DNA of 64,000 bases from Hyphomicrobiaceae bacterium (GCA_028066055.1 JALCBY010000004.1:1-64000), one strand, 5' to 3'; counted from the stretch's first letter, positions 18,411-30,545 are shown. The notes: generated from the letters alone by a model not told the origin. Program-made: numbers and translations.

Positions 18411-19720
18411 TGCTGAAAGACGAAGATCGCATTTTCCGGAATCTCTATGGATTTGAGGACTGGAGCCTAAAGGGCGCGAAGAAGCGTGGCGCCTGGAGCG
18501 GCACCAAGAAATTCCTCCAGAAAGGCCGTGACTGGATCATCGACGAAGTGAAGGCGTCGGGCCTGCGCGGGCGCGGCGGGGCCGGATTCCCGACCGGTCT
18601 GAAATGGTCGTTCATGCCGAAGGAGTCGGATGGGCGACCGCACTATCTTGTTGTCAATGCAGATGAATCCGAGCCCGGCACCTGCAAGGACCGCGAGATC
18701 ATGCGTCATGATCCGCACCTCCTCATCGAGGGGTGTCTGATCGCGAGTTTCGCGATGGGCGCCAACACCGCCTACATCTATATCCGCGGCGAGTTCATCC
18801 GCGAGCGCGAGCGCCTGCAAGCGGCCATCGACGAGGCCTATGACGCAAAGCTGATCGGCAAGAACAACGTCCACGGCTATGATTTCGACCTCTATGTCCA
18901 CCATGGCGCGGGCGCCTATATCTGCGGCGAGGAGACGGCCCTGCTGGAAAGCCTGGAAGGCAAGAAGGGCCAGCCGCGGCTCAAGCCACCGTTCCCCGCA
19001 AACGCGGGCCTCTACGGCGCGCCGACCACTGTCAACAATGTGGAGAGCATCGCGGTTGCGCCGGACATCCTGCGCCGCGGCGCGAGCTGGTTTTCAGGCC
19101 TCGGGCGTCCGAACAATACCGGCACCAAGCTGTTCTGCATTTCCGGCCACGTGAACCGGCCATGCAATGTCGAAGAGGAAATGGGCATCACGCTCAAGGA
19201 GCTTCTGGAACGTCACGCCGGTGGCGTGCGCGGCGGATGGGAGAATCTACTCGCTGTCATTCCGGGCGGCTCGTCGGTGCGCTGCCTGCCCAGAGATTCC
19301 TGCAACTCTCTGAACATGGATTTCGACTCGCTTGCGGCACTCAAATCCGGTCTCGGAACGGCCGCTGTCATCGTCATGGACAAGAGCACCGACATCATCC
19401 GGGCCATCGCCCGGCTGTCCTACTTCTACAAGCATGAAAGCTGCGGCCAGTGCACACCCTGCCGCGAGGGAACGGGATGGATGTATCGCGTGCTCGACCG
19501 CATGGCGCGCGGCGAGGCGGAGAAACGCGAAATCGACATGCTGCTGGAAGTCACCTATCAGGTCGAAGGACACACGATCTGTGCGTTGGGGGATGCGGCC
19601 GCGTGGCCGGTGCAGGGGCTGATTACGCATTTCCGCGATGTCATTGAAGAGCGAATCGATCAATACAGCGCCAACCCCAAGCCGGAAGGTTCCGTGCGTG
19701 AACCGGCTGCTGCGGAGTAA
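18410..19720 (+). CDS. nuoF: NADH-quinone oxidoreductase subunit F (NADH- and FMN-binding)
   Basis: The 436-aa subunit is the electron entry point of complex [14 protein letters not shown] forms the FMN/NADH site, [19 protein letters not shown] belongs to the flavin site, and [15 protein letters not shown] plus the later Cys in HTICALGDA ligate 4Fe-4S cluster N3. Start ATG 18410 overlaps the nuoE stop by one base. A foreign-looking DUF3291 gene follows after 10 bp, before nuoG. Confidence 0.98.
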   Translation: MLKDEDRIFRNLYGFEDWSLKGAKKRGAWSGTKKFLQKGRDWIIDEVKASGLRGRGGAGFPTGLKWSFMPKESDGRPHYLVVNADESEPGTCKDREIMRHDPHLLIEGCLIASFAMGANTAYIYIRGEFIRERERLQAAIDEAYDAKLIGKNNVHGYDFDLYVHHGAGAYICGEETALLESLEGKKGQPRLKPPFPANAGLYGAPTTVNNVESIAVAPDILRRGASWFSGLGRPNNTGTKLFCISGHVNRPCNVEEEMGITLKELLERHAGGVRGGWENLLAVIPGGSSVRCLPRDSCNSLNMDFDSLAALKSGLGTAAVIVMDKSTDIIRAIARLSYFYKHESCGQCTPCREGTGWMYRVLDRMARGEAEKREIDMLLEVTYQVEGHTICALGDAAAWPVQGLITHFRDVIEERIDQYSANPKPEGSVREPAAAE

Positions 19721-19730
19721 CGGATCAGTG

Positions 19731-20210
19731 ATGGCAACGAGCAACAGACTCCATTTGGCCCAAATCAATATCGGGCGTGCGCGCTATCTGCCGGACGATC
19801 CGCGCCTGGCAGACTTCATGAATGCACTTGAGTTCATCAACGGGCTTGCCGAACGCTCATCCGGCTTTATCTGGCGTTTCAAGGACGACAGCGGAAATGC
19901 CACATCGACCCGCGTGTTCGACGATCCGCAGGTCATCGTGAATATGAGCGTTTGGGAGAATGTCGAGTCGCTCGAAGCTTATGTCTGGCAAACCGTACAC
20001 AAACGCTTCTACGACCGACGTGGTGAATGGTTTGAGAAACTTGACGGTCCACATCTCGCAATGTGGTGGATCGAACCTGGACACAAGCCCAGCTTGTCGG
20101 AGGCAAAAGAGCGTTTGGAATATCTGGAAACGCATGGGCCAACTGATTTCTCCTTTGGTTGGGAGGAAGTGCCTGAAGCACGACTTTGGAAAACAAAAAG
20201 ATGCGCATAA
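19731..20210 (+). CDS. DUF3291 family protein embedded in the nuo operon
   Basis: The 159-aa soluble protein matches the DUF3291 pattern: an opening LHLAQINIGRARYLPDDPRL, the core segment VIVNMSVWENVESLEAYVW and the ending LAMWWIEPGHKPSLSEAKERL. The fold is expected to be a dimeric alpha-beta barrel like monooxygenase or EthD-type proteins, but no function is established. It sits between nuoF and nuoG with short gaps on both sides (10 and 32 bp), so it is co-transcribed. Its second half is visibly richer in A/T and uses rarer codons than the nuo genes, suggesting a later arrival. The ribosome site is weak (GGAG 13 nt upstream); GTG 19728 is an alternative start. Confidence 0.85.
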   Translation: MATSNRLHLAQINIGRARYLPDDPRLADFMNALEFINGLAERSSGFIWRFKDDSGNATSTRVFDDPQVIVNMSVWENVESLEAYVWQTVHKRFYDRRGEWFEKLDGPHLAMWWIEPGHKPSLSEAKERLEYLETHGPTDFSFGWEEVPEARLWKTKRCA

Positions 20211-20242
20211 GCGCAGAAAACGACGGGTTTTGAGGTCTCAAC

Positions 20243-22339
20243 ATGCCGAAACTGGTCATCGACGGCACCGAGATTGAAGTTGAAGACGGCATCACGCTGA
20301 TCCAGGCGTGTGAGGAAGCGGGCGTGGAGATTCCGCGCTTCTGCTATCACGAGCGCCTGTCAATCGCCGGGAATTGCCGCATGTGCCTTGTCGAAGTGGT
20401 CGGCGCACCCAAGCCCGTGGCATCGTGTGCCATGGGCGTCAACGATCTGCGTCCGGGGCGCGATGGCGAGCCGCCGGAAATCCGTACGAATTCGGAAACC
20501 GTCAAGAAGGCGCGGGAAGGGGTGATGGAGTTCCTGCTCATCAACCACCCGCTCGACTGTCCGATCTGCGATCAGGGCGGCGAATGCGATCTGCAGGATC
20601 AGGCCATGGCCTACGGCGTCGACGGCAGCCGGTTTGTCGAGAACAAACGCGCGGTCGAGGACAAGAATATTGGGCCGCTGATCAAGACGATCATGACGCG
20701 GTGTATCCACTGCACCCGCTGCGTGCGCTTCATGACGGAGATTGCCGGTGTCGAAGAACTCGGCATGACCGGGCGCGGCGAAGACGTTGAAATCACGACC
20801 TACCTCGAACAAGGGATGATGTCGGAAATGTCCGGGAACGTCATCGACCTGTGTCCGGTCGGCGCTCTCACATCGAAGCCTTACGCCTTTGCCGCGCGTC
20901 CATGGGAGCTGCGCAAGACGGAATCCATCGACGTCATGGACGCCGTCGGCAGTAACATACGCGTCGACACGCGCGGGCGCGAAGTCATGCGCATCCTGCC
21001 GCGCAACAATGACGATGTGAACGAGGAGTGGATTTCCGACAAGACGCGATTTGTGTGGGACGGGTTGCGCACACAGCGCCTCGACCGACCTTATGTGCGC
21101 ATCCGCGGAAAACTGAAACCCGCCACATGGAACGACGCGTTCGCCGCGATTGCACGTAAGGTCAAGGGCAAGAAAGGCGCCAAGCTCGCGGCGATTGCCG
21201 GAGACCTGGCGGGTGCTGAAGACATGTACGCGCTCAAAGACCTTATGACGCGGCTGGGGTGCGCGAACATCGACTGCCGCCAGGACGGTGCCTTGATCGA
21301 TCCGGCCATGGGCCGGGCGAGCTATCTGTTCAACTCCGGGCTTGCGGGCGTCGAGGAAGCCGATGCGATCCTCCTCGTTGGCTGCGATCCCCGGCGAGAG
21401 GCGTCCGTCCTGAACGCGCGCCTGCGGCGGCGCTGGCGTGCCGGCACGCTCAAGGTCGGTCTGATCGGGCCGGAAGCGGACTTGACTTACCAACACGAAT
21501 ATATCGGTGCTGGCCCCCAGACGCTCTCAAGCCTCGCGAGCGGCAAACATGCTTTCTTCAAGACGCTCAAGGCCGCGAAGCACCCGATGATCATTGTCGG
21601 AAGCGGTGTACTCGCCCGTGGCGATGGCGCGGCGATACTGGCGCAGGCGGCGAAGCTCGCGGACGCGGCAGGCGTCGTTAAGCGGGGCTGGAATGGTTTC
21701 AACGTCCTGCACCACGCCGCTTCGCGCGTGGCGGGACTCGATATCGGCTTCCTGCCCGGAAAGAGCGGGCTCGATACGGCAGGCATCCTCAAGGCCGCAA
21801 AGGCGGGCAAACTCGACGCCCTATTCCTCCTCGGCGCCGATGAAATCGACATGGGCAGCCTGGGCAAGACCTTCGTTGTCTACATCGGCACCCACGGCGA
21901 TGCGGGCGCGCACCGCGCGGATGTCATCCTGCCGGCGGCCGCCTACACCGAAAAGAGCTCGATCTACGTCAATACCGAGGGCCGGCCGCAGATGACCGAC
22001 CGCGCCGTGTTCCCGCCGGGCGACGCCCGCGAGGACTGGGCGATCCTGCGGGCTCTTTCGGCCGAGTTGGGCGTACCCCTGGAGTATGACAGCCTTGCCG
22101 AACTCAGGAGCGCGATGTTCGACGATCATCGCCACCTAGCACTCATTGACGAGATTCAGGACGGCGACGACCTTGATCTCAAGAAGCTCGGCGCGGGCAG
22201 CGCGCGCCTTGGCAAACAACCCTTCACGCGCACCATCACCGACTATTATCTCACCAACCCGATTGCACGCGCCTCGGCCATCATGGCCGAAGTGAGCGCC
22301 ATGAAGACGGGGCTCGGAAAGACCGGCACCGATGGCTGA
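20243..22339 (+). CDS. nuoG: NADH-quinone oxidoreductase subunit G
   Basis: The 698-aa subunit starts with a 2Fe-2S ferredoxin domain ([19 protein letters not shown]), then the His/Cys N5 cluster region ([19 protein letters not shown]), then the N4 4Fe-4S motif [16 protein letters not shown], and ends in a molybdopterin-oxidoreductase-like domain (from about 215) that no longer binds a cofactor. It carries electrons between NuoF and NuoI. The stop overlaps nuoH by 8 nt. Confidence 0.97.
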   Translation: MPKLVIDGTEIEVEDGITLIQACEEAGVEIPRFCYHERLSIAGNCRMCLVEVVGAPKPVASCAMGVNDLRPGRDGEPPEIRTNSETVKKAREGVMEFLLINHPLDCPICDQGGECDLQDQAMAYGVDGSRFVENKRAVEDKNIGPLIKTIMTRCIHCTRCVRFMTEIAGVEELGMTGRGEDVEITTYLEQGMMSEMSGNVIDLCPVGALTSKPYAFAARPWELRKTESIDVMDAVGSNIRVDTRGREVMRILPRNNDDVNEEWISDKTRFVWDGLRTQRLDRPYVRIRGKLKPATWNDAFAAIARKVKGKKGAKLAAIAGDLAGAEDMYALKDLMTRLGCANIDCRQDGALIDPAMGRASYLFNSGLAGVEEADAILLVGCDPRREASVLNARLRRRWRAGTLKVGLIGPEADLTYQHEYIGAGPQTLSSLASGKHAFFKTLKAAKHPMIIVGSGVLARGDGAAILAQAAKLADAAGVVKRGWNGFNVLHHAASRVAGLDIGFLPGKSGLDTAGILKAAKAGKLDALFLLGADEIDMGSLGKTFVVYIGTHGDAGAHRADVILPAAAYTEKSSIYVNTEGRPQMTDRAVFPPGDAREDWAILRALSAELGVPLEYDSLAELRSAMFDDHRHLALIDEIQDGDDLDLKKLGAGSARLGKQPFTRTITDYYLTNPIARASAIMAEVSAMKTGLGKTGTDG

Positions 22340-23354
22340 ATTCTTCTGGGCATATGTCTGGCCGGTCCTGGTCATCGCCGCGCACAGTGTGCTTCTGCTC
22401 GTTGTCCTGCTTGTCCTGATCGCGTTTCTGCTGCTCGCCGACCGGAAGATCTGGGCGGCGGTTCAGCTGCGCCGCGGACCCAATGTGGTCGGGCCGTTCG
22501 GTCTGCTGCAGTCCTTCGCCGATCTTCTGAAGTTCGTCCTGAAGGAGCCGGTGATACCGGCCGGAGCCAACAAGGGCGTCTTCCTTCTCGCGCCGCTGGT
22601 TTCCGCCGTCCTCGCATTGTCGGCATGGGCTGTCATTCCCGTCAGTCCGGGCTGGGCGGTCGCCAACATCAATGTCGGAATTCTCTATGTGTTCGCCATT
22701 TCCTCGCTTGAGGTGTATGGCGTCATCATGGGGGGATGGGCCTCCAATTCGAAATATCCGTTTCTCGGCGCGCTCCGGTCGGCGGCGCAAATGGTGTCCT
22801 ACGAAGTTTCCATCGGCTTCGTCATCATCACCGTTCTGCTATGCGTCGGTTCGCTCAACCTGACGGACATCGTTCTGGCGCAGCAGGGCAGCCTCGGCAT
22901 GTTCAACTGGTTCTGGCTGCCGCTGTTCCCGCTCTTCATCATCTTCTTCGTATCGGCGCTCGCGGAGACGAACCGCCCGCCCTTCGACCTGCCGGAAGCG
23001 GAATCGGAGCTTGTCGCAGGCTTCATGGTCGAATACTCCTCCACGCCCTATCTGCTGTTCATGCTGGGTGAATATGTCGCCATCGTGCTGATGTGCGCCC
23101 TGACCACGATCCTGTTTCTCGGCGGCTGGCTGCCGCCGTTCGACATCGCGCCGTTCAACTGGCTGCCCGGTGTCTTCTGGTTTGTGTTCAAGGTCGTGTT
23201 CGTGTTCTTCATGTTTGCCATGGTCAAGGCGATCGTCCCGCGCTACCGCTACGATCAGCTCATGCGTCTGGGATGGAAGGTGTTCCTTCCGCTGTCGCTT
23301 TTCATGATCGTTGCCGTCGCATCGGTCCTGCATTTCTTCGACCTAGCGCCGTGA
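22332..23354 (+). CDS. nuoH: NADH-quinone oxidoreductase subunit H
   Basis: The 340-aa integral membrane protein has about eight hydrophobic segments. It carries the family motifs [21 protein letters not shown] and [20 protein letters not shown], the acidic loop lining the quinone channel. It links quinone chemistry to proton pumping. The start lies inside the nuoG end. Confidence 0.97.
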   Translation: MAEFFWAYVWPVLVIAAHSVLLLVVLLVLIAFLLLADRKIWAAVQLRRGPNVVGPFGLLQSFADLLKFVLKEPVIPAGANKGVFLLAPLVSAVLALSAWAVIPVSPGWAVANINVGILYVFAISSLEVYGVIMGGWASNSKYPFLGALRSAAQMVSYEVSIGFVIITVLLCVGSLNLTDIVLAQQGSLGMFNWFWLPLFPLFIIFFVSALAETNRPPFDLPEAESELVAGFMVEYSSTPYLLFMLGEYVAIVLMCALTTILFLGGWLPPFDIAPFNWLPGVFWFVFKVVFVFFMFAMVKAIVPRYRYDQLMRLGWKVFLPLSLFMIVAVASVLHFFDLAP

Positions 23355-23372
23355 ACGGAAGGAAAGGGTAAG

Positions 23373-23864
23373 ATGGCCAGAATTGTTCAAGCGGCAAAGT
23401 CGTTGCTCCTTCTGGAGTTCGCCGCCGCCTTCTGGCTCGGCATGAAGTATTTCTTCAAGCCCAAGGCCACGGTGAATTACCCCTTCGAAAAGGGCCCCCT
23501 CAGCCCGCGCTTCCGCGGCGAACATGCGCTGAGGCGCTATCCGAACGGAGAGGAGCGCTGCATCGCCTGCAAGCTGTGCGAGGCGATCTGCCCGGCGCAG
23601 GCCATCACCATCGAGGCGGGTCCGCGGCGCAACGACGGGACACGGCGGACCACGCGCTACGACATCGACATGGTCAAATGCATCTATTGCGGCTTCTGCC
23701 AGGAAGCCTGCCCGGTCGACGCCATCGTCGAGGGTCCGAACTTTGAATTCGCGGTCGAAACCCGCGAGGAACTCTATTACGACAAGGAGCGGCTGCTGGA
23801 AAATGGCGACCGCTGGGAACGGGAAATCGCGAAGAACATCTCGCTCGATGCGCCGTATCGTTAG
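23373..23864 (+). CDS. nuoI: NADH-quinone oxidoreductase subunit I
   Basis: The 163-aa ferredoxin-like subunit holds two 4Fe-4S clusters (N6a, N6b) in [12 protein letters not shown] and [16 protein letters not shown]. An amphipathic N-terminal helix anchors it at the membrane. It passes electrons from NuoG to NuoB. AAGG precedes the ATG. Length equals the usual 162-163 aa of alphaproteobacteria and mitochondrial TYKY. Confidence 0.97.
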   Translation: MARIVQAAKSLLLLEFAAAFWLGMKYFFKPKATVNYPFEKGPLSPRFRGEHALRRYPNGEERCIACKLCEAICPAQAITIEAGPRRNDGTRRTTRYDIDMVKCIYCGFCQEACPVDAIVEGPNFEFAVETREELYYDKERLLENGDRWEREIAKNISLDAPYR

Positions 23865-23897
23865 GGCGGAACATTCGGGGGGACACGGGACGGACGC

Positions 23898-24512
23898 ATG
23901 ATTGTCGCAGACGCCTTTTTCTATCTCTTCGCCACGGTGTGCGTGGGCGCGGGCCTTATGGTCATTTCCGCGCGTAATCCCGTGCATGCGGTGTTGTTCC
24001 TCATTCTCGCCTTCGTCAATTCCGCGGGGCTCTTCATCCTGCTGGGCGCGGAGTTTCTGGCGCTCATACTCATCGTCGTCTATGTCGGCGCGGTCGCGGT
24101 GCTGTTCCTGTTTGTGGTGATGATGCTGGATGTGGATTTTGCAGAATTGCGCGCCGGCTTCATCGCCTACCTGCCGGTCGGTGCGCTCATCGGCATCGTT
24201 CTTCTGATCGAGCTCATTCTCGTGCTCGGCGCGTGGGTGATCACGCCGGAGGTGGCAGCCCACGTCACCACGCCCACACCACCGCCGGCTGAAGTTTCGA
24301 ACACCCAGGCCCTCGGCCAGGTCCTCTACACGAAATACGTCTATTTCTTCGAAGCGGCCGGCATCGTGCTGCTGATCGCCATGATCGGCGCCATCGTCCT
24401 GACGCTGCACCACAAGGAAGGCGTGAAGCGGCAGAACATTGCCGATCAGGTCGCACGCCGGCCCGAAGACGCGATCGAGGTGCGTCACGTCGAACCCGGG
24501 CAAGGGTTATAG
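23898..24512 (+). CDS. nuoJ: NADH-quinone oxidoreductase subunit J
   Basis: The 204-aa membrane subunit has five hydrophobic segments. The third contains [21 protein letters not shown], whose family pi-bulge is important for gating proton transfer (quoted here only in part: [13 protein letters not shown]). A Pro/Thr-rich periplasmic loop ([12 protein letters not shown]) and a charged C-terminal tail are variable. The start ATG 23898 follows nuoI by 33 bp; the annotation agrees with family length. Confidence 0.95.
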   Translation: MIVADAFFYLFATVCVGAGLMVISARNPVHAVLFLILAFVNSAGLFILLGAEFLALILIVVYVGAVAVLFLFVVMMLDVDFAELRAGFIAYLPVGALIGIVLLIELILVLGAWVITPEVAAHVTTPTPPPAEVSNTQALGQVLYTKYVYFFEAAGIVLLIAMIGAIVLTLHHKEGVKRQNIADQVARRPEDAIEVRHVEPGQGL

Positions 24513-24522
24513 GAGGCGCGCG

Positions 24523-24834
24523 ATGATGACAGTAGGGCTCCCGCACTATCTCACGCTTGCCGCGATCCTGTTCACGCTCGGCATCTTCGGCATTTTCCTC
24601 AACCGGAAGAATGTGATCGTTATCCTGATGTCGATCGAGTTGATGCTGCTGGCGGTCAACATCAATTTCGTGGCGTTTTCCGCGTTTCTCGGCGACCTCG
24701 TCGGGCAGGTTTTCGCGCTGCTCGTGCTGACCGTCGCCGCGGCGGAAGCCGCCATCGGGCTCGCGATCGTCGTCGTCTATTTCCGCAACCGCGGCTCTAT
24801 CGCGGTCGAAGATATCAACATGATGAAGGGGTAG
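24523..24834 (+). CDS. nuoK: NADH-quinone oxidoreductase subunit K
   Basis: The 103-aa (or 102-aa) membrane protein has three helices with the conserved buried glutamates in [13 protein letters not shown] and [12 protein letters not shown], part of the antiporter-like proton path. A perfect AGGAGG at 24511-24516 serves ATG 24523 or ATG 24526; the second gives the canonical 102-residue length MTVGLPHYL. It follows nuoJ by 10 bp. Confidence 0.95.
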   Translation: MMTVGLPHYLTLAAILFTLGIFGIFLNRKNVIVILMSIELMLLAVNINFVAFSAFLGDLVGQVFALLVLTVAAAEAAIGLAIVVVYFRNRGSIAVEDINMMKG

Positions 24835-24838
24835 GGGA

Positions 24839-26776
24839 TTGTATTACGCCATCGTCTTTCTGCCCCTCGCCGGGGCGCTGATCGCAGGCTTCTTCGGCCG
24901 GCTGATCGGCGCACGCGCCAGCGAGGTCATTACGAGCGCATTCCTCGTGCTCGCCGCGGTCCTGTCCTGGCTTGCGTTCTTTCAGGTCGGCCTTGGCGGG
25001 CAGGATGCCCGCATCGAGATTTTCCGGTGGGTGACGTCAGGCGAACTCCAGGTTTCCTGGGCCCTGCGGATCGACACGCTCACGGCGGTGATGCTGGTCG
25101 TCGTCAACTCCATCTCCAGTCTCGTGCACATCTATTCCATCGGCTACATGTCGCACGACCCGCACCGGCCACGCTTTTTCGCATATCTGTCGCTGTTCAC
25201 ATTCGCCATGCTGATGCTGGTGACGTCCGACAACTTCCTGCAGATGTTCTTCGGCTGGGAAGGGGTGGGGCTCATGTCTTACCTGCTCATCGGCTTCTGG
25301 TACCAGAAACCCGAAGCCAACGCGGCCGCGATCAAGGCGTTTGTGGTGAACCGTGTCGGCGACTTCGGCTTCGCGCTCGGGATCTTCGCCATCTTCTATA
25401 TCTTCGGCGCCATCCAGTTCGACACGGTGTTTGCCGCCGCTCCCGATCAGGTAGGCAAGACCTTTAAGTTCCTGAACTGGGAAGTCGATGTCCTGACCGC
25501 GATCTGCCTGCTGCTCTTCATGGGTGCCATGGGCAAGTCGGCGCAGTTCCTGCTCCACACCTGGTTGCCCGACGCCATGGAAGGCCCCACGCCCGTTTCC
25601 GCTCTCATTCATGCCGCCACCATGGTGACTGCCGGCGTGTTCATGGTCGCGCGTCTGTCGCCCCTGTTTGAATTCTCACCGACAGCGCTCGGCGTCGTCA
25701 CCTTCGTCGGGGCGACGACGGCGTTCTTCGCCGCAACCGTCGGCCTTGTGCAGAACGACATCAAGCGCGTGGTTGCCTATTCGACCTGCTCGCAGCTCGG
25801 CTACATGTTCGTGGCCATCGGCGTGGGCGCTTACGCGGCGGGCATCTTCCACCTGTTCACCCACGCTTTCTTCAAGGCGTTGCTGTTCCTGGGTTCAGGC
25901 TCCGTCATCCACGCCCTGCATGACGAGCAGGACATGCGCCACATGGGCGGGTTGCGCAAGGTATTGCCTTATACGTGGATCGCCATGCTCGTCGGAACGC
26001 TCGCCCTGACTGGCTTTCCGTTTCTCGCGGGCTACTACTCCAAGGATGCAATCATCGAAGCGGCCTTCGTCGCGCAAAGCGGCGTAAGTTCCTACGCCTT
26101 TGTACTGACCGTGTTCGCCGCCCTGCTGACCTCCTTCTATTCATGGCGGCTGATGTTCATGACGTTCCACGGCAAGAACCGCTCCGAACCGGAGGTGTTC
26201 AAAAAGGCGCACGAGTCGCCCCTCATCATCCTCATTCCACTGGCTTTGCTGGTTGTCGGTTCGATCTGCGCGGGCTTCCTGTTCAAAGATATGTTTATCG
26301 ACAAGGGCTACGAAGCGTTCTGGCGCACGTCTCTGTTCACCCTGCCGTCGAACAACATCATCCACGACCTGCACGACGTGCCGGACATGGTGAAGTTCTC
26401 ACCCGCGATCATGATGGCGACCGGCTTCCTGGTTGCGCTGCTGTTCTACAAGATCACGCCGGCCGCACCGGCCAATCTGGCGGATGCATTCCGTCCGATT
26501 TACCTGTTCCTGCTGAACAAATGGTACTTCGACGAACTCTACGACGCGATCTTCACCAAGCCGGCGATGCGCATCGGCCGTTTCCTCTGGAAGAAGGGTG
26601 ATGGGGCAACCATCGACGGCCTCGGACCCGATGGCGTGGCCACGCGGGTGCTCGACGTCACGAGGGGCATGATCCGGCTGCAAAGCGGTTATGTGTATCA
26701 CTATGCCTTCGCCATGCTGATCGGTGTGGCCCTGCTCGCCACCTACTTCATGTTTGCACCGGGAGCGAGCCAATGA
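24839..26776 (+). CDS. nuoL: NADH-quinone oxidoreductase subunit L
   Basis: The 645-aa antiporter-like subunit is the distal proton pump, with many transmembrane segments and the long lateral helix at the C-terminus. Family landmarks are [38 protein letters not shown] with the pump Lys upstream ([12 protein letters not shown]) and [11 protein letters not shown]. The start is a TTG at 24839, preceded by AAGGGGTAGGGGA; it yields [17 protein letters not shown], as in relatives, and no ATG or GTG nearby does. The stop overlaps the nuoM ATG. Confidence 0.97.
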   Translation: MYYAIVFLPLAGALIAGFFGRLIGARASEVITSAFLVLAAVLSWLAFFQVGLGGQDARIEIFRWVTSGELQVSWALRIDTLTAVMLVVVNSISSLVHIYSIGYMSHDPHRPRFFAYLSLFTFAMLMLVTSDNFLQMFFGWEGVGLMSYLLIGFWYQKPEANAAAIKAFVVNRVGDFGFALGIFAIFYIFGAIQFDTVFAAAPDQVGKTFKFLNWEVDVLTAICLLLFMGAMGKSAQFLLHTWLPDAMEGPTPVSALIHAATMVTAGVFMVARLSPLFEFSPTALGVVTFVGATTAFFAATVGLVQNDIKRVVAYSTCSQLGYMFVAIGVGAYAAGIFHLFTHAFFKALLFLGSGSVIHALHDEQDMRHMGGLRKVLPYTWIAMLVGTLALTGFPFLAGYYSKDAIIEAAFVAQSGVSSYAFVLTVFAALLTSFYSWRLMFMTFHGKNRSEPEVFKKAHESPLIILIPLALLVVGSICAGFLFKDMFIDKGYEAFWRTSLFTLPSNNIIHDLHDVPDMVKFSPAIMMATGFLVALLFYKITPAAPANLADAFRPIYLFLLNKWYFDELYDAIFTKPAMRIGRFLWKKGDGATIDGLGPDGVATRVLDVTRGMIRLQSGYVYHYAFAMLIGVALLATYFMFAPGASQ

Positions 26777-28290
26777 CGATAGGCTGGCCGATACTCTCCG
26801 CCGTCATCTTCCTGCCGCTGCTCGGAGCCGCATTCATACTGGCCATTCGCGGTGAGGATGAGATCGCCATCCGCAATGCCCGCTATGTGGCGCTGTGGAC
26901 GACCCTGATCACCTTCCTGCTGTCACTGGTGATCTGGATCGAGTTCGACCAGACCACCCACGTCTTCCAGTTCGAAGAGAAACGCGCGTGGCTCGGGGGC
27001 GCGATCAACTACCGTGTCGGTGTCGACGGCATCTCCATGCTGTTCGTCATTCTCACGACATTCCTCATGCCGCTTTGCGTCCTTGCGAGCTGGACCGCCG
27101 TCCAGTCTCGCGTGAAGGAATATATGGTCGCCTTCCTGGTGCTTGAGACGCTGATGGTCGGCGTCTTCTGCGCCCTTGATCTCGTTGTCTTTTACCTGTT
27201 CTTCGAGGGTGGGCTGATCCCCATGTTCCTGATCATCGGCGTCTGGGGCGGTCAGCGGCGCGTCTATGCGAGCTTCAAATTCTTCCTCTATACGCTCCTC
27301 GGCTCGGTGCTGATGCTATTGGCGATCATGGCCATGTACTGGGAGGTAGGCACGACCGATATCCCGACGCTGTTGGCCTACAAATTCCCGGCCGAAATGC
27401 AGCCATGGCTGTGGTTCGCGTTCCTCGCGTCATTCGCCGTCAAGATGCCCATGTGGCCGGTCCACACCTGGCTGCCCGACGCCCATGTGGAAGCACCCAC
27501 GGCCGGGTCCGTGGTTCTGGCGGCTGTACTCCTGAAGATGGGTGGCTATGGCTTCCTGCGCTTTTCGATCCCCATGTTCCCCCTTGCCTCGGAACAGTTC
27601 GCACCGCTGATTTTCCTGCTGTCCGTCGTCGCCATCATCTACACCTCGCTCGTCGCCCTGGCGCAGGAGGACGTGAAGAAACTCATCGCCTATTCCTCGG
27701 TTGCCCATATGGGCTTCGTCACCATGGGCCTCTTCACCCTCACGACGCAGGGGCTTGAAGGCGGCATTTTCCAGATGCTCAGCCACGGCATCGTTTCAGC
27801 CGCGCTGTTTCTCTGCGTCGGCGTCATCTATGACCGGATGCACACGCGGCAGATCGATGCCTATGGCGGCCTCGTCAACCGGATGCCGCTCTACGCCTTC
27901 TGTTTCATGGTCTTCACCATGGCCAATGTGGGTCTGCCCGGAACCAGCGGTTTCGTGGGCGAGTTCCTCACGCTGGTGGGCGCCTTCCGGGTGAACACCT
28001 GGGTTGCTTTCTTCGCGACCACGGGCGTCATCCTGTCCGCCGCCTATGCATTGTGGCTTTACCGCCGTGTCATTTTCGGACGTTTGGAAAAACCCGAACT
28101 CAAGGGCATCACGGATCTCGAACCCCGCGAAGTGCTTGTCATGGCGCCGCTGGTGGTCCTCACCATCCTGTTCGGTTTCTATCCGGCACCCTTGCTCGAT
28201 GTGATGGCGGTTTCGGTTCAGAATCTCATCAAGAATTACGAGGCCGCGCTTGCCGCCGCGCAACAGGCCACGTTTGCGATGGCGCGATAG
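26773..28290 (+). CDS. nuoM: NADH-quinone oxidoreductase subunit M
   Basis: The 505-aa antiporter-like subunit shows the conserved glutamate helix [20 protein letters not shown], the pump-lysine segment [24 protein letters not shown] (quoted in part: [19 protein letters not shown]) and [13 protein letters not shown]. It pumps protons in the membrane arm between NuoL and NuoN. The start overlaps the nuoL stop as ATGA. Length is typical. Confidence 0.97.
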   Translation: MTIGWPILSAVIFLPLLGAAFILAIRGEDEIAIRNARYVALWTTLITFLLSLVIWIEFDQTTHVFQFEEKRAWLGGAINYRVGVDGISMLFVILTTFLMPLCVLASWTAVQSRVKEYMVAFLVLETLMVGVFCALDLVVFYLFFEGGLIPMFLIIGVWGGQRRVYASFKFFLYTLLGSVLMLLAIMAMYWEVGTTDIPTLLAYKFPAEMQPWLWFAFLASFAVKMPMWPVHTWLPDAHVEAPTAGSVVLAAVLLKMGGYGFLRFSIPMFPLASEQFAPLIFLLSVVAIIYTSLVALAQEDVKKLIAYSSVAHMGFVTMGLFTLTTQGLEGGIFQMLSHGIVSAALFLCVGVIYDRMHTRQIDAYGGLVNRMPLYAFCFMVFTMANVGLPGTSGFVGEFLTLVGAFRVNTWVAFFATTGVILSAAYALWLYRRVIFGRLEKPELKGITDLEPREVLVMAPLVVLTILFGFYPAPLLDVMAVSVQNLIKNYEAALAAAQQATFAMAR

Positions 28291-28299
28291 GGACGTGAC

Positions 28300-29751
28300 A
28301 TGAAAGAAGCTGCAACCACATCACCGTTCCTGACCTACATTCTGGCCCTGCCGGAAATTCTTCTGGTGGTCGGAGCGATGATTTTGCTGATGGTGGGGGC
28401 ATTTAGGGGTGAACGTTCAGCCAACGCCATAAGCTGGGCAGCCGTTGTCCTGCTGCTTCTGGCGGCGGTCTTCGTCCTGCTTCTTCCGGCAAAGGGAAAA
28501 GTCCTGTTCGACGGGGCGTTTATCGTCGATTCCTTCGGACGGTTTATGAAGGTTCTGACGCTGATCGGTTCGGCCGCAGCCATCGTCATGTCTTTCGACT
28601 ATATGCGCCGCGCACGGCTTGAGAAATTCGAATATCCCATTCTCATCCTGCTGGCGACGGCGGGCATGATGATGATGATCTCGGCGAACGACCTGATCGC
28701 TCTTTATCTGGGGCTTGAGGTCCAGAGTCTCGCGCTATACGTCATTGCCGCATTCCGGACCGATTCGGTGCGCTCCAGTGAAGCGGGCCTCAAATATTTC
28801 GTCCTCGGCGCGCTCTCGTCGGGCATGCTGCTGTATGGATGCTCGCTGATCTACGGCTTTACCGGCACAACGGGGTTCCCGGGCATAGCCGCAGCAGCAA
28901 CCCTCGGCCAAACCAACCTCGGCCTGATATTCGGTCTCGTTTTCTTCCTTGCCGGTCTCGCATTCAAGGTGTCCGCGGTTCCGTTCCACATGTGGACACC
29001 GGACGTTTACGAAGGCGCGCCGACGCCGGTCACGGCATTCTTTGCCGCGGCTCCGAAGGTCGCGGCCATGGCCATGTTCCTGCGGGCCGTCCTGTCGGCG
29101 TTTCCGGAAATCACGCCGCAGTGGCAGCAGATCGTCGTGTTCATCTCGATCGCATCGATGATCCTCGGCGCTTTTGCCGCGATCGGGCAAACCGATATCA
29201 AACGGCTGATGGCCTACAGCTCGATAGGGCATATGGGCTTTGCCCTCGTCGGGCTCGCCGCCGGCAATGCGGCGGGCGCGCAAGCCGTGATCATCTATCT
29301 CACCATCTACCTCGTCATGAATCTCGGCGTCTTCGCCTGCATTCTCTCCATGCGCCGCAGCGACGGCATGGTCGAGGACATCGACGAACTGGCCGGTCTG
29401 TCACGCAACAACCCGATGATGGCGTTCCTGCTGGCAATGTTGCTGTTCTCGTTGGCGGGCATTCCGCCACTCGCGGGGTTCTTTGCCAAATTCTACGTGT
29501 TCCTGGCGGCGATCAATGCCGGCCTTTACACGCTCGCGGTCATCGGCGTGCTCTCCAGCGTGGTCGGCGCTTACTATTATCTGCGGATCGTCAAGATCAT
29601 GTATTTCGACGAACCGGCGGAGGAGTTCGAAGCCATGCCCGGCAAGCTCCAGGCCATATTGGGCGTGTCGGGCGCACTGGTCACGCTCTATTTCTTCTAT
29701 CCCGCACCACTCGTTTCCGCGGCGAGCGCGGCGGCGAAGTCCCTGTTCTGA
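28300..29751 (+). CDS. nuoN: NADH-quinone oxidoreductase subunit N
   Basis: The 483-aa antiporter-like subunit has the family features [18 protein letters not shown] (key Glu), [20 protein letters not shown] (key Lys) and [16 protein letters not shown]. It completes the membrane arm next to NuoK. It is the last nuo gene; birA starts 4 nt after its stop, so both are probably on one transcript. Confidence 0.97.
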   Translation: MKEAATTSPFLTYILALPEILLVVGAMILLMVGAFRGERSANAISWAAVVLLLLAAVFVLLLPAKGKVLFDGAFIVDSFGRFMKVLTLIGSAAAIVMSFDYMRRARLEKFEYPILILLATAGMMMMISANDLIALYLGLEVQSLALYVIAAFRTDSVRSSEAGLKYFVLGALSSGMLLYGCSLIYGFTGTTGFPGIAAAATLGQTNLGLIFGLVFFLAGLAFKVSAVPFHMWTPDVYEGAPTPVTAFFAAAPKVAAMAMFLRAVLSAFPEITPQWQQIVVFISIASMILGAFAAIGQTDIKRLMAYSSIGHMGFALVGLAAGNAAGAQAVIIYLTIYLVMNLGVFACILSMRRSDGMVEDIDELAGLSRNNPMMAFLLAMLLFSLAGIPPLAGFFAKFYVFLAAINAGLYTLAVIGVLSSVVGAYYYLRIVKIMYFDEPAEEFEAMPGKLQAILGVSGALVTLYFFYPAPLVSAASAAAKSLF

Positions 29752-29755
29752 GCGG

Positions 29756-30514
29756 ATGGACACCGACCGGGTTACGCTTCCGGAAAACTTTCGACAGAGA
29801 TTCTATTCCGAACTCGACTCGACCAATGCCGAAGGACTCCGGCTTCTGGCCGCCGGTGAAGATGGCAACCAATGGGTATGGGCTCTCCATCAGACCGGTG
29901 GGCGGGGGAGGCATGGCCGGCGCTGGCAATCGCTCGCTGGAAACCTGTTTGCGAGCCTGACGCTGCGGCCGCAATGCGCGGCGCATACGGCCTCGCAACT
30001 CGGCTTCGTCGGAGCCCTTGCGGTCCATGACGCGGTCGTCGCATTGGCCGGAAAAAACCAACCCGATCTCAAACTCAAATGGCCCAATGACCTGCTGCTG
30101 AACGGAAAAAAGGCGGCGGGGCTGCTGCTTGAAAGCACATCCGACGGAGCGGGCCGGCTTTCCCTGGTGTTGGGTGTCGGCCTCAATCTCGCCGCGCATC
30201 CCCAAGACGTGCCTTTTCCGTCAACGGACCTGGCGTGCCATGGAATTGACGTGAACCCGCGCGAAGCCCTCGAAGCGCTCGCGGACAAGACGGCAAAGTG
30301 GTTGAGCGTATGGAACGACGGTGCGGGCTTTGAGGAGATCCGGACCGCATGGGATGAGCGCTCGTTGCCGAAAGGAACCGCCCTGCAGGTTCGCGTTGGC
30401 GATGACCGGCTGAACGGTCTTTATCGGGGGCTGGATCAGACTGGCGGGCTCATGCTTGTACAGGACGATGGCTCCGAAAGGCGCATAACAACCGGCGACG
30501 TTTTCCCGCTATAA
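29756..30514 (+). CDS. birA: Biotin--[acetyl-CoA-carboxylase] ligase
   Basis: The 252-aa protein has the biotin/adenylate loop GGRGRHGRRWQS (49-59) and the segment LKWPNDLLLNGKKAAGLLLE containing the catalytic lysine, followed by a small C-terminal SH3-like domain. It attaches biotin to carrier proteins of carboxylases. No N-terminal DNA-binding helix-turn-helix is present, so it is a class I ligase and not a bio-operon repressor. The nuoN-birA-rnj order is common in Hyphomicrobiales. ATG 29756 begins 4 nt after nuoN and gives a normal family length. Confidence 0.94.
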   Translation: MDTDRVTLPENFRQRFYSELDSTNAEGLRLLAAGEDGNQWVWALHQTGGRGRHGRRWQSLAGNLFASLTLRPQCAAHTASQLGFVGALAVHDAVVALAGKNQPDLKLKWPNDLLLNGKKAAGLLLESTSDGAGRLSLVLGVGLNLAAHPQDVPFPSTDLACHGIDVNPREALEALADKTAKWLSVWNDGAGFEEIRTAWDERSLPKGTALQVRVGDDRLNGLYRGLDQTGGLMLVQDDGSERRITTGDVFPL

Positions 30515-30545
30515 CATCTGCACGACAATAGCTTGCACATTCTAT

